DNA from: Planctomycetaceae bacterium
GTDB lineage: Bacteria > Planctomycetota > Planctomycetia > Pirellulales > PNKZ01
Length of the DNA stretch: 64,000 nucleotides
Direction: 5' to 3'
Assembly (NCBI GenBank): GCA_016793115.1
Contig: JAEUIN010000006.1
Location: 1-64,000, forward strand
Shown: positions 20,262-28,602 of the stretch, one piece after another
How the letters are laid out: each line of letters opens with the position of its first letter
Numbering within the stretch: the first letter of the stretch is position 1
Notes under the pieces: generated by a model
The model's database searches: none
The model's input: the letters and a program-made list of their open reading frames with translations, nothing else
Told to the model about the DNA's origin: nothing
Position numbers and translations under genes: made by a program

Positions 20262-21548
20262 ATGAACGCGATGGCCCCTTTGTCGACGAATCGCGAGATG
20301 CGCACTCCATTTCTATCTTGTTTCTTCGCTGCGGCGCTAGCGGCCGTGGGCGCTGCGTCGGCGTCACGACAGGCCGACGCCCAAACCAGCACGACGGAGT
20401 TCAACGTGCAGCGCGATCGGATGACGCGCGACGAAGTGGCCGGCGCAGGCGTGAAGAACGAACGGGTGTTGGATTCGATTCGTAGCACGCCCCGTCACGA
20501 GTTCGTCAACTTTCGTGATCGCCCCTATGCCTACTACGACATGGCGCTGCCGATCGGCGAAGGCCAAACGATTTCCCCGCCGTTCATCGTCGCCTACATG
20601 ACGGAGCAACTCGATCCGCAGCCGACCGATCGGGTTTTGGAAATCGGTACCGGCAGCGGCTACCAAGCCGCGGTGTTGAGCCCGCTGGTGAAAGAGGTTT
20701 ACACGATCGAAATCGTGGAGCCGCTCGGCAGGCAGGCCGCGCGTGTTTTGCAAAAGCTGCGTTATAAGAACATCTTCACCAAAATCGGCGACGGCTACCA
20801 AGGCTGGCCCGACAAAGCGCCGTTCGACAAGATCATCGTGACTTGTTCTCCCGAAAAGGTGCCGCAACCTCTGGTCGATCAACTCAAAGAGGGAGGCCGG
20901 CTCATCGTGCCGCTGGGTGAGCGTTACCAGCAGATGTTCTATTTGTTCGTGAAAAAGAACGGCAAACTCGAAAGTGAAGCGCTCCGCCCGACGCTGTTCG
21001 TACCGATGACGGGTAAGGCGGAGGAGTTGCGCGAAAACAAACCCGACTCGGCGAACCCGAAGCTGATCAACGGCAGCTTTGAAGACACCTACCTCGAAAA
21101 CGACAAAGTCGTACCGAAGAATTGGCACTATGTGCGCCAGGCGGAATTGATCGCCGAAGAAACCGAAGCACCCGACGGCGCACAGTACATCCGCTTCAAA
21201 AACGCCACTCCCGGGCGCGGCAGTCAGGCCTTGCAAGGTTTCGCCGTCGACGGCAAGCAGGTGAAGGCGATCGAAGTGACGTTCGAGGTCGAAGGCAAAG
21301 ACATTCGTCCCGGGGCGACGCGCGATCAGATGCCCCTCGTCGCCGTTACGTTTTATGATGAACGGCAAGACGTCGTCGGCGATCGAGCGATCGGACCCTG
21401 GCGCGGCACGTTCAAATGGCAGCGTGAGCACGCTGAACTGGAAGTGCCGCCCCGCGCAAAGACGGCAATCATTCGCATCGGCCTGTTAGGCGGCCTTGGT
21501 GAAATCGCTTTCGACGCCTTCGAAGTCCGCCCAGTGCAGAAGTACTAG
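20262..21548 (+). CDS. pcm: Secreted protein-L-isoaspartate O-methyltransferase with C-terminal beta domain
   Basis: The protein has 428 residues. An N-terminal signal peptide (core FFAAALAAVGAASA, cleavage near ADAQ) precedes a complete PCMT domain at about 50-250, with GEGQTISPP (residues 99-107) and the SAM-binding motif VLEIGTGSGYQAAVLS (125-140). Residues 265-425 form an added beta-rich domain starting LINGSFEDTYLENDK, a pattern typical of CBM4/9-like or galactose-binding jelly rolls. PCMT repairs isoaspartyl residues using SAM, normally in the cytoplasm, so export is odd. ATGs at 20271 and 20298 are alternative starts; the last would still leave a signal peptide. Confidence is high for the fold, lower for the location and substrate. 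Confidence 0.85.
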   Translation: MNAMAPLSTNREMRTPFLSCFFAAALAAVGAASASRQADAQTSTTEFNVQRDRMTRDEVAGAGVKNERVLDSIRSTPRHEFVNFRDRPYAYYDMALPIGEGQTISPPFIVAYMTEQLDPQPTDRVLEIGTGSGYQAAVLSPLVKEVYTIEIVEPLGRQAARVLQKLRYKNIFTKIGDGYQGWPDKAPFDKIIVTCSPEKVPQPLVDQLKEGGRLIVPLGERYQQMFYLFVKKNGKLESEALRPTLFVPMTGKAEELRENKPDSANPKLINGSFEDTYLENDKVVPKNWHYVRQAELIAEETEAPDGAQYIRFKNATPGRGSQALQGFAVDGKQVKAIEVTFEVEGKDIRPGATRDQMPLVAVTFYDERQDVVGDRAIGPWRGTFKWQREHAELEVPPRAKTAIIRIGLLGGLGEIAFDAFEVRPVQKY

Positions 21549-21565
21549 GCGGATAAGGTTCGACT

Positions 21566-21641
21566 GCCGCCGGCGGCTCGTCCACTAGTGCTCAATAAAA
21601 CCTTCAAACAGCACTAGTAGGTCAAGTTACTCGTGCCGCCC
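21566..21641. repeat. Diverged copy of the palindromic element
   Basis: A 9-base perfect stem, ACTAGTGCT with AGCACTAGT, encloses a 17-base AT-rich loop, and flanking bases resemble the arms of the element at 10644-10722 (GGCTCGTCCACTAGTGCTCA compared with GGCTTGTCCACCAGTGCTCA). It again lies between two convergent genes. Confidence 0.65.
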
Positions 21642-21663
21642 ACGAGTCAGGCCGCGTGCCGCT

Positions 21664-22461
21664 TCAGTACTTTGCCATTTCCTTGGCGGCCGAATCCGGG
21701 TGGAGCCCCTTCACCGTGGCCTGGGCGGCGACGGAGAGGAATCGCAAGTCGCTGCCGACGGCGATGAACTGCATCCCTTGCTTCGCGCGGGCCAAGGCCG
21801 ATTCGACGTCGAACGTGTGCATGCCGGTCGCGCAGCCGGTTTTCTTACCCGCCGCGACGACGGCGCTGAGCATCCCTTCGAACTCGGCGTCGGTCGGCAA
21901 CGGCGCGCCTTGCTTCCGCATCTGCCAGCGCAGATCGTTGGGGCCGACGAAGATGGCGTCGCAGCCGGGAAGTGCGTAGATCTCTTCCGCATTGGCGACG
22001 CCCGTCGGACTTTCCGTCTGCAGCACCACCAGGACTTCGTCGTTCCACTTCTCATAGTATTCGGCGGCCGGGGCGTCGAAGTTGATCGAGTGCATGCCGC
22101 CTCCGATGCTCCGGTTGCCGACCGGAGGATACTTCGCCGCGCGGATCGCCGTTTTGGCCTGTTCCACGGTATCGACCATCGGCACGACGATGCCCCAAGC
22201 GCCCGCATCGAGCACGCGCTTGATGTAGTGGTGGCTTCCTTCCGGCACGCGAGCCAAGGGGACGCAGCCGGCGTCGGCGACGGCTGCGAATAGCATCGCT
22301 GCTTGCGACCAATCGATGGCCGAATGCTCGATATCGACCGTGAGCCAATCGAAGCCCATGCGGGCCAAGATGCGCGTGGCGTATAGATCGCCGAATGAGA
22401 GCCAAGTGCCGAACGAAGGCTTGCCTTCGCGAAGTTTACGTTTGACGGGATTGGTGCGCAT
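21664..22461 (-). CDS. HpcH/HpaI-type aldolase
   Basis: A class II pyruvate-dependent aldolase of 265 residues from the ATG at 22461; the longer open frame reads through a repeat tract and is not preferred. Motifs of the family are [51 protein letters not shown] (with the catalytic Arg and the substrate region), a metal-binding Glu in LQTESPTGV and Asp in [11 protein letters not shown]. It cleaves 4-hydroxy-2-oxo acids such as 2-keto-3-deoxy sugars or hydroxy-oxo-heptanedioate to pyruvate plus an aldehyde. No pathway neighbours identify the substrate. Confidence 0.9.
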   Translation of the reverse strand: MRTNPVKRKLREGKPSFGTWLSFGDLYATRILARMGFDWLTVDIEHSAIDWSQAAMLFAAVADAGCVPLARVPEGSHHYIKRVLDAGAWGIVVPMVDTVEQAKTAIRAAKYPPVGNRSIGGGMHSINFDAPAAEYYEKWNDEVLVVLQTESPTGVANAEEIYALPGCDAIFVGPNDLRWQMRKQGAPLPTDAEFEGMLSAVVAAGKKTGCATGMHTFDVESALARAKQGMQFIAVGSDLRFLSVAAQATVKGLHPDSAAKEMAKY

Positions 22462-22468
22462 GAAATGG

Positions 22469-22501
22469 TTCGGGGTTCGGTGTTCAGGGGTCGGCGTTCG
22501 C
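22469..22501. repeat. Degenerate 7-base tandem repeat (TTCGGNN)
   Basis: Heptamers TTCGGGG, TTCGGTG, TTCAGGG, GTCGGCG and TTCGCCG run just upstream of the aldolase start. It shares the 7-base rhythm of the tract at 7597. Confidence 0.6.
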
Positions 22502-22616
22502 CGCTTGCGACGGATTGTGCCTGCTATTGTCGCAAACACCGCTCGGCTCGCAATCCCCGCCCTTCTCCGCCGGAATTGATTGAGATAAAGTGCAATCATG
22601 CGGTCGTCACGGGTTC

Positions 22617-22651
22617 ACTGGAAACCCGAACGCCTAACCCTGAATCTGAAC
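22617..22651. repeat. Degenerate 7-base tandem repeat, minus orientation
   Basis: On the minus strand the heptamers are GTTCAGA, TTCAGGG, TTAGGCG and TTCGGGT. The tract ends eight bases before the Rieske protein ATG, so it forms most of that gene's leader. Confidence 0.5.
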
Positions 22652-22658
22652 GGTAAAC

Positions 22659-22985
22659 ATGTCCGAGTTCACGACCGTCGCTCAAACCGGCGCGATTCCC
22701 GAGGGGCAAGGCATCACGGTTGTCGTCGACGGCCGGCTGGTCGCCGTGTTTTACGATCAGGGTAAATATTGGGCGATCGACGATTTGTGCCCGCACATGG
22801 GAGCGTCGCTCGGCGCGGGCGAGGTTCACGACGGCGCGGTCGCTTGCCCATGGCATGCCTGGCGGTTCGGCTTGTGCGACGGCACTTGGCGCGACAATCC
22901 GAAGCTCAAGGTCGACCATTTCGAAACGCGCGTCGTGGGGACCGACGTGCAGGTGCGCGTGCCGCCGAAGACGCCGCCGGCCTAA
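22659..22985 (+). CDS. Rieske 2Fe-2S ferredoxin
   Basis: A 108-residue soluble Rieske protein with no membrane anchor or signal. The two cluster-binding boxes are CPHMG (Cys44, His46) and CPWHAW (Cys63, His66), 16 residues apart as in ferredoxins of the NirD and aromatic dioxygenase type. The surrounding GKYWAIDDLCPHMGASL matches the family well. It would carry electrons to an oxygenase or reductase, but no such partner is adjacent, so the partner cannot be named. It is unlikely to be the quinol-oxidase Rieske, which has a membrane anchor. It ends in a 4-base overlap with the convergent MBL-fold gene. Confidence 0.93.
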   Translation: MSEFTTVAQTGAIPEGQGITVVVDGRLVAVFYDQGKYWAIDDLCPHMGASLGAGEVHDGAVACPWHAWRFGLCDGTWRDNPKLKVDHFETRVVGTDVQVRVPPKTPPA

Positions 22986-23668
22986 TCGATCGCAATTGTC
23001 TCGCCCGGCTTCGGCGCGTGGCCTTTCGCGCCCGTTGCCGAAGTGACGCGGGCCGCCCACGCCTTGCCGTCTTGGGCGATCGGCGGAAACGTGTCGTAGT
23101 GGCAAGGGAGCGCGTGTTTCGGCTGGAGCCACTTCACGGCTTGCAAGGCGTCGTCAGGTCCCATCGTATAGAGATCGCCGATCGGCACGACGGCCAAGTC
23201 GAGCCCCGCCGCGCCGATAAGTTGCATGTCCATGAACAGCGCCGTGTCGCAAGCAAAGTAGAGTTGCTTGCCGCCGGTGCGCACGAGGAATCCGGCGGGG
23301 TTGCCGCCGTAGGTGCCGTCGGGCAGCACCGAGCTATGGTGAGCGAGAGTCAGTTGCACGTCGCCGAAGGCGTGCTTCGACCAGCCGCCGAGATTGCCGC
23401 CGACGCACTTCTTCACGCCTTTCTCGGCCAGCCAGAGACTAATTTCGTAGTTGGTGACGACCGCCGCCCCGGTGCGTTCGGCGATCGCAACGACGTCGCC
23501 GGTATGGTCGCCGTGGCCGTGGGAAATCAGAATGACGTCGGCCGCAACCTCCTCGGGCCTCTTGGGGGCGGTCGGCGATTCACTGAGAAACGGGTCGATT
23601 AGGATCGTGTGATTGCCGGATCGGATCGACCAGCAGTTGTGTCCCAGCCAAGTGACGTCGACGCTCAT
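22982..23668 (-). CDS. Metal-dependent hydrolase of the MBL fold (UPF0173-like)
   Basis: The protein has 228 residues from the ATG at 23668; the frame is open further upstream but only antisense to another gene. It starts VDVTWLGHNCWSI and has the metallo-beta-lactamase metal site SHGHGDHTGD, with further His ligands in LAHHSSVLPDG and CHYDTFP near the C-terminus and Asp in YFACDTALF. This is the pattern of the YtkL/UPF0173 hydrolases, of uncertain substrate. The gene overlaps the upstream PGI-like gene by four bases (ATGA), so the two are co-translated. Cytoplasmic. Confidence 0.9.
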   Translation of the reverse strand: MSVDVTWLGHNCWSIRSGNHTILIDPFLSESPTAPKRPEEVAADVILISHGHGDHTGDVVAIAERTGAAVVTNYEISLWLAEKGVKKCVGGNLGGWSKHAFGDVQLTLAHHSSVLPDGTYGGNPAGFLVRTGGKQLYFACDTALFMDMQLIGAAGLDLAVVPIGDLYTMGPDDALQAVKWLQPKHALPCHYDTFPPIAQDGKAWAARVTSATGAKGHAPKPGETIAID

Positions 23669-24834
23669 CGATCGCTCCTGATCGTAAGTGATTCGAGTAT
23701 TTGAACGGCCGTGAACCATTGGCACAACTCGCCGAGGGCGACGTCGCTGGGGCGCGTTAGCTGAATCTCCGCGCTGCCCGGTTGCGCTGCGGCGGCCGCG
23801 GCCCGCTCTTCCGGCGGCGCAATCGCCAGGCGATCGCGGCGAACCGATTCGGCCCACAGGTGTAGAGTGGGCGCGTGCTCTGCGTCGTCTTCGTCCAAGG
23901 ATTCGGCCGCGTGGAATGGCGCGACGACGCGCATCCGGCTGTCGTCGCGGCGGCGGCGCGCCGTGGCGGCGAATCGGCGCGCGAGCGGTTCTACGGAATG
24001 ATGCCAAGCGGCGATCCGGACTTCCGGCTGCGCCAGAAACTCGGCGAGTTGCACGATCGGGCTTTCGGCGGCGAGCCGGCGGCGAGCCGCCTCCCAAAAC
24101 CAAGTTGCCCCTTTCAGCAGCGTCACGGTGTCGTCGCCCACGAGCGTCGCCCCGAACAGCGCCGGCCCGTTAAAGAACAACGCCGGCTCAAGCAGCGGCA
24201 GCGACGTGTGAGCGAGGCCGCGCGGCAGTAGTTCGTCGGCCGCGCCGCGCGAGAGCACGTAGAGACGCGTACGCAGATCGTCATCGCTCGTCGCAGCCGC
24301 TTGCAAGGCCGCGGCCAAGGGGGCCGCGGTGGCTGCGACCAGACGCTTTTCCGCGTCGGTCGTCGCGACGTCGCCGTCGACCACCGCTAACGCCCAGCGA
24401 TCATGGAGCGTCGGCCCGTCGCAAGCGCGACGCACCAGATCGAGCGCCCCCTGCAACAGGTCGTTGTCGCCGCAAGCCTCCAGAGCGATCAGACGAGCCC
24501 GCCCGGCGCGTCCGCCGGGTCCGAGCCAGTTGTGAAAGGGATGAGTCGTCGCCGCGATGAGCATTTCGACGCTCTTGATCGCCGCGCGCGGGCCGACGAC
24601 GAACACCGTTTCGCAGGCCGCCGCCAGTTTGTTCGCCGTCGAGACGATCTGCCCGAGCGAGCTCCGTTCTCGTTCACGAAAGTAAGCCGAAAGAAGCCGC
24701 CCCGGCTCGTCGAGCGCGCGGTGTGCGACTTCGTCGTGCAGGAGCTTTTGCCAAGCCGCCGCGCGTTCGGCCGCAATCGGGCGTTCGGGAAAGCGGCCGG
24801 TCGCATGTGAAACGGGTTGATTGCGGCTGGTCAT
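23665..24834 (-). CDS. Divergent phosphoglucose isomerase-like (SIS fold) protein
   Basis: The protein has 389 residues from the ATG at 24834; an ATG at 24924 would add 30 arginine-rich residues. The middle part resembles a degenerated glucose-6-phosphate isomerase: VFVVGPRAAIKSVEMLIA sits where PGI has its GIGGSxLG loop, and WALAVVDGDVATTDAEKRLVAA where it has the SKTGTTxET strand. Neither signature is intact, so activity is doubtful. The next gene on the other side encodes a glycolytic phosphoglycerate mutase, which fits a link to sugar phosphates. It overlaps the MBL-fold gene. The PGI relation is an inference from residue patterns. Confidence 0.55.
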   Translation of the reverse strand: MTSRNQPVSHATGRFPERPIAAERAAAWQKLLHDEVAHRALDEPGRLLSAYFRERERSSLGQIVSTANKLAAACETVFVVGPRAAIKSVEMLIAATTHPFHNWLGPGGRAGRARLIALEACGDNDLLQGALDLVRRACDGPTLHDRWALAVVDGDVATTDAEKRLVAATAAPLAAALQAAATSDDDLRTRLYVLSRGAADELLPRGLAHTSLPLLEPALFFNGPALFGATLVGDDTVTLLKGATWFWEAARRRLAAESPIVQLAEFLAQPEVRIAAWHHSVEPLARRFAATARRRRDDSRMRVVAPFHAAESLDEDDAEHAPTLHLWAESVRRDRLAIAPPEERAAAAAAQPGSAEIQLTRPSDVALGELCQWFTAVQILESLTIRSDR

Positions 24835-25068
24835 GCGACGGCGACCACGATCGGTGGGCGGTGTGGAATGGAAATCGGCGAACGCGTACGGCGGCGTGCG
24901 CCGTCGAATCCCCGCGTTTAGCATTGCAGCCCCTTGTCGATGGGCCGCATTTTGTTAACACAATAGGATTGCGCACCGCAAGACCCGGCCCGACCAGAGC
25001 GGCCTTGCGACGCTCTCCGCAAGCTCACCGCGCGCCGGCGCGTTCTACTTCCGCACGAGGACGTTTCG

Positions 25069-26274
25069 ATGGACATGCACGATCTGACTCGCAGTCTGAA
25101 CACCAAAAGCGACGCCAAAATCGTGATGCTCGTCGCCGACGGCCTCGGCGGTTTGCCGCAAAAACCGGGGGGCCTCACCGAACTCGAAACGGCGAAGACG
25201 CCGAACCTCGACGCGCTGGCCGCCCGCGGAGTGCAAGGCGGCAGCATTCCGGTGAAGCCGGGCATCGCACCGGGAAGCGGCCCCGGGCACCTGGGGCTGT
25301 TCGGTTATGATCCGCTGCAATATGTGATCGGCCGCGGCGCACTGGAGGCGACGGGCATCGGCTTCGAACTTGGGCCGAAGGACGTCGCGATTCGCGGCAA
25401 CTACTGCACGCTCGGGCCCGACGGCAAGATCACCGATCGTCGCGCCGGTCGCATTTCCAGCGAGGAGAGCGTGCCGCTGGCCGTGAAGCTGCGCGAAGTG
25501 AAGATTCCCGGCGTGGAAGTATTCGTCGAACCGGTGAAGGAGCATCGCTTCGTCGTCGTGTTGCGCGGCGAAGGGCTCGGCGGCAACGTGCATGATACCG
25601 ATCCGCAAGCCGTAGGCGTGCCGCCGCTGAAACCAAAGGCGGGCGATGCGGCAAGCGAGAAGACGGCGCAGGTCGCCGCGCAGTTCGTCGAGCAAGCGAC
25701 GAAGCTGTTGGCCGGTCAGCCGAAGGCCAACGGATTAACGCTTCGAGGGTTTTCGCCTAAGCCGGCTCTGCCGAGCTACGAAGAAGTCTATGGGCTCAAG
25801 GCCGCGGCGATCGCCGTCTACCCGATGTACAAGGGGTTGGCGCGACTGGTCGGCATGGACATCGTGGGCAAAGCCCAAACGCTCGACGAGCAGATCAAGA
25901 CGCTCGAAGAGAATTGGGCGAAGTACGACTTCTTCTTCATTCACTTCAAGTACACCGACAGCACCGGTGAAGACGGCAATTTCGACGCCAAGGTGAAGCG
26001 GACGGAGGAACTCGACGCCGTCATCCCGCGGATCACGGCGCTGGGGCCGAAGGTGTTGATCGTCACCGGCGACCACAGCACGCCCAGCTTCTTAAAGAGC
26101 CACAGCTGGCACCCGGTGCCCACGCTCTTGGTTAGCGATTGCTGCCGCTTCGACAATGCGACCGAGTTCAGCGAGCGGGCCACGCGCGTCGGCGGGCTCG
26201 GCCAGTTCGAAGCTAAGTATCTGATGATGCTCGCCCTCTCGAACGCCGGACGAATGGGCAAATACGGGGCGTAG
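25069..26274 (+). CDS. apgM: Cofactor-independent phosphoglycerate mutase, archaeal type
   Basis: Interconverts 3- and 2-phosphoglycerate in glycolysis and gluconeogenesis without 2,3-bisphosphoglycerate. The 401 residues match the aPGAM branch of the alkaline phosphatase superfamily. Metal-binding elements are MLVADGLGG near residue 20, the nucleophile region GSGPGHLGLFGYDP near 65, FFFIHFKYTDSTGEDGNF near 290, and VTGDHSTPS with SHSWHPVP near 330-345. GAGG lies eight bases ahead of the ATG. Its stop is one base from the end of the convergent NPCBM gene. Confidence 0.93.
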   Translation: MDMHDLTRSLNTKSDAKIVMLVADGLGGLPQKPGGLTELETAKTPNLDALAARGVQGGSIPVKPGIAPGSGPGHLGLFGYDPLQYVIGRGALEATGIGFELGPKDVAIRGNYCTLGPDGKITDRRAGRISSEESVPLAVKLREVKIPGVEVFVEPVKEHRFVVVLRGEGLGGNVHDTDPQAVGVPPLKPKAGDAASEKTAQVAAQFVEQATKLLAGQPKANGLTLRGFSPKPALPSYEEVYGLKAAAIAVYPMYKGLARLVGMDIVGKAQTLDEQIKTLEENWAKYDFFFIHFKYTDSTGEDGNFDAKVKRTEELDAVIPRITALGPKVLIVTGDHSTPSFLKSHSWHPVPTLLVSDCCRFDNATEFSERATRVGGLGQFEAKYLMMLALSNAGRMGKYGA

Positions 26275-26275
26275 G

Positions 26276-27535
26276 CTACGGCATCAGTCGGGCATTGAGC
26301 CAGTCTGCGTGGTCTTGTTCGTCGGCGAAGTCGGCGAAGTCGACGACGAGGCTGAGTTGCGAGCCGCCGGCGACGTCGACTGCGATCGGCCGCGGCTTTT
26401 CTCCGCCGCGGACGATCTCGCTGCGAAAGCGTTCTTCCGCGTCGACGAACACGCGGAACGTCACGCTGCCCCGCCGCTCTGTTTCGTCGTCGATCGCGAT
26501 CTCCGCGGCGAAGCGTTTTTTGTCGGGAGCAATCGGAAACGTCAGCCGTGAGGTGCTATGCATGCTCACGCCTTTTCGGAATCGCTTCCCGTCGGCCGTG
26601 AGCGTGGCGCCGCAGATCGTGCGGTCGAGCCCATACGACCACTGACGCTCCAGATACGGTACGTGCTTGAAACCGCTCGGCGTCAGGTCGCTGAGGTAAG
26701 TTACCTTGCCGCCGATCGTTTGCAGATAGACGACGTCGGTTCGCGCCGGTTCCCAGGCCGGGGCCGAAGCGCCGTCAAGCGCGGAGGGTGTGAGCTTAAG
26801 AAGGTCGCCGTTGGGCTTGATCGCGGAACAATTGTAGATGGAGCCGTCGCGCGTACCGACGAGCGTGCATACGCCTGCACTCGGCGCCTGGGCTGCGATC
26901 GCCGGGTTGAAGACGATCGCAGCCGTCTTCGTGAGTTCGACGACGACGATCCCCAGTGCGGTATCAAGCGTCACGTTTTGAAAGTCGATGGATTTGATCG
27001 TGCCGGCAATTTCATCGTCGCCCACGGTCAGGACCAAATCGCGATCGCCGTGATTCGTCGAGGCCAATCGACGAACGAGGCGATCCCGCTTCGCCGTCGT
27101 TCCGGCTCCGGGAAAAACGACGCCGCGGACGAGCGGGAGCGGAATCTCGCGCGGACCGACGATCACCGTGGTGACTTGCAGATTTTCGGCGTCGGCTCCG
27201 ACCGTCTCGACGGCGACGACGGTGCCGTCGACCAAGACGACGAAAACGCCTTTGCCCGGTATCGGAGGCGCGCCCCAACTGACGAGATCCGCCGGCGCGA
27301 CGAACTCCGTTACTGCGGGCGCATCGGGCGTCGCTCCTTTCGGGAGGAATTCGAAACGCCCTTGCGGATCGACTCCGAGCCAATCCACCTCGTCGAGCTT
27401 GCGATCGACGGCGACGGCCGCGGCCGCGGTTACGCGCGACGTCTGCGCGCCGACGGCCGCGACGTTCACGACGACGATCGCCGCAGCAAGAATCGTCCAA
27501 CAAGCTCCGAATCGCCCGACGCTCCGCATCGTCAT
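26276..27535 (-). CDS. Secreted NPCBM-domain protein
   Basis: The protein has 419 residues. The ATG at 27535 overlaps the upstream stop by four bases and begins with a signal peptide (core CWTILAAAIVVVNVAAVGA). The centre is beta-rich. The C-terminal 150 residues match a novel putative carbohydrate-binding module: LDRTICGATLTADGKRF, KGVSMHSTSRLTF, FAAEIAIDDE, VTFRVFVDAEERF, and an aspartate-rich DFADFADEQDHADW tail. This module usually binds sugar on the cell surface or in secreted hydrolases. Last gene of the nine-gene series starting at 42538, so it is likely a substrate or surface component of that system. Confidence 0.85.
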   Translation of the reverse strand: MTMRSVGRFGACWTILAAAIVVVNVAAVGAQTSRVTAAAAVAVDRKLDEVDWLGVDPQGRFEFLPKGATPDAPAVTEFVAPADLVSWGAPPIPGKGVFVVLVDGTVVAVETVGADAENLQVTTVIVGPREIPLPLVRGVVFPGAGTTAKRDRLVRRLASTNHGDRDLVLTVGDDEIAGTIKSIDFQNVTLDTALGIVVVELTKTAAIVFNPAIAAQAPSAGVCTLVGTRDGSIYNCSAIKPNGDLLKLTPSALDGASAPAWEPARTDVVYLQTIGGKVTYLSDLTPSGFKHVPYLERQWSYGLDRTICGATLTADGKRFRKGVSMHSTSRLTFPIAPDKKRFAAEIAIDDETERRGSVTFRVFVDAEERFRSEIVRGGEKPRPIAVDVAGGSQLSLVVDFADFADEQDHADWLNARLMP

Positions 27536-28602
27536 CTCTGGAAAATCGGCAAATAGTTGTTCGGAATCTGCAGAATTATGCAGGCCATCGCGGTGCCGTA
27601 TTCTTGGCAAATGGAATCCATCCAGGAGCCGTCTTTGCGTTGGCGGACGATCAACTCATCGCGGACCGCGGGGAACCAGCGCCGCCAGAAGTCGCCGCCT
27701 TTGATCCACATAGCCTGCACGGCGTAGTAGTGCCCGTAAAAGTAGTGGCTCTCGCGGCTGAACCCGCCGCCGGCCGGGATGTAATCCATCACGTACGCCA
27801 AGCCGCGTTCGACTTCTGGGCCTTCATAGATGCCGGCGCTGTAGAGTGCAACGACTCCGGCCGCCGAACGGGGGAACGCACTTTGGCCGCCGGAGATCAT
27901 GTACATGAATCCGCCGTCGGCGTTTTGGCTCTTCTTCACGTAGTCGGTGCACTTCTCGACGACCTCGGCCGGCACGTGAAGGCCGGCGTTCTTTGCCGCG
28001 CGCAAGGCCATGATTTGGCAAATGGTCACCGAAATATCGGCTTCCTTGCGAATCGGCTGATAGCGCCATCCCCCTTCACCGTTCTGCGAGTTGCAGATCA
28101 AATTCACGGCCCGTGAGAGCTTGTCGCGAATGTCGCCGCGCCGCGTCATGCCGTATGTCTCGGCGAGAAATAGGGTGGCGAAGCCGTGGCCGTACATCGG
28201 GCCGTGGCTGCCGGAACCGGGAGCGTTGATGTAGCCGGAGTCCTGCGTGTTGTCGGCGAGGTACTTGATGCATCGTTCGACATGCTCGCCGTATGGTCCG
28301 CGATTCGGCGTGCTGCCGCCCGCCATAAAGGCCATGCCGGCGAGCGCGGCGACGGCGACGTCGCGACTGTAGCCGCCGCCGCCGAAAGAGCCGTCGTCTT
28401 GCTGACGCGAGGCGAGAAACGCCAGCCCGGCCTCGATGCACTTCTCCGCTTCCGGAGTGATCATGTCGGTCGCCGAAAGCTCGGGATTATCGGGAGCCGC
28501 CGCGCCTGCCGAGCGCGCGCCGAGCGCGAGCCATCCGCCGCCCGCTACCGCGGCCAACGCCCCGACGAAGTCCCTGCGGCTGTGGAGTGCGCGGCGACTC
28601 AT
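27532..28602 (-). CDS. Tat-exported prenyltransferase/squalene-oxidase repeat protein
   Basis: The protein has 356 residues with a twin-arginine signal: SRRDFVGALAAVAGGGW then ARSAGA. The mature part is an alpha/alpha toroid of repeats with the QxxDGSFG-type motif: QQDDGSFGGGG, QNGEGGW, QNADGGFMYM and QRKDGSWMD. This fold occurs in terpene cyclases, prenyltransferases and complement-like proteins; the catalytic acid motif DxDD of cyclases is not seen, so a binding role is as likely as catalysis. It overlaps its upstream neighbour by one base and the NPCBM gene by four. Exported folded, presumably by the TatC encoded at 7675. Confidence 0.88.
   Translation of the reverse strand: MSRRALHSRRDFVGALAAVAGGGWLALGARSAGAAAPDNPELSATDMITPEAEKCIEAGLAFLASRQQDDGSFGGGGYSRDVAVAALAGMAFMAGGSTPNRGPYGEHVERCIKYLADNTQDSGYINAPGSGSHGPMYGHGFATLFLAETYGMTRRGDIRDKLSRAVNLICNSQNGEGGWRYQPIRKEADISVTICQIMALRAAKNAGLHVPAEVVEKCTDYVKKSQNADGGFMYMISGGQSAFPRSAAGVVALYSAGIYEGPEVERGLAYVMDYIPAGGGFSRESHYFYGHYYAVQAMWIKGGDFWRRWFPAVRDELIVRQRKDGSWMDSICQEYGTAMACIILQIPNNYLPIFQR

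Noticed and set aside
22461..22599. Longer N-terminus for the HpcH/HpaI aldolase
   Set aside because: The extra 46 residues are Arg/Thr/Pro-rich and read through a heptamer repeat tract. Relatives start near the ATG at 22461.
22659..22985. Rieske protein as the missing subunit of the quinol-oxidising complex
   Set aside because: It lacks a membrane anchor and signal, is 34 kb or more away from the cytochrome b genes and has the ferredoxin-type box spacing. The complex's own Rieske gene more likely lies beyond the right edge.
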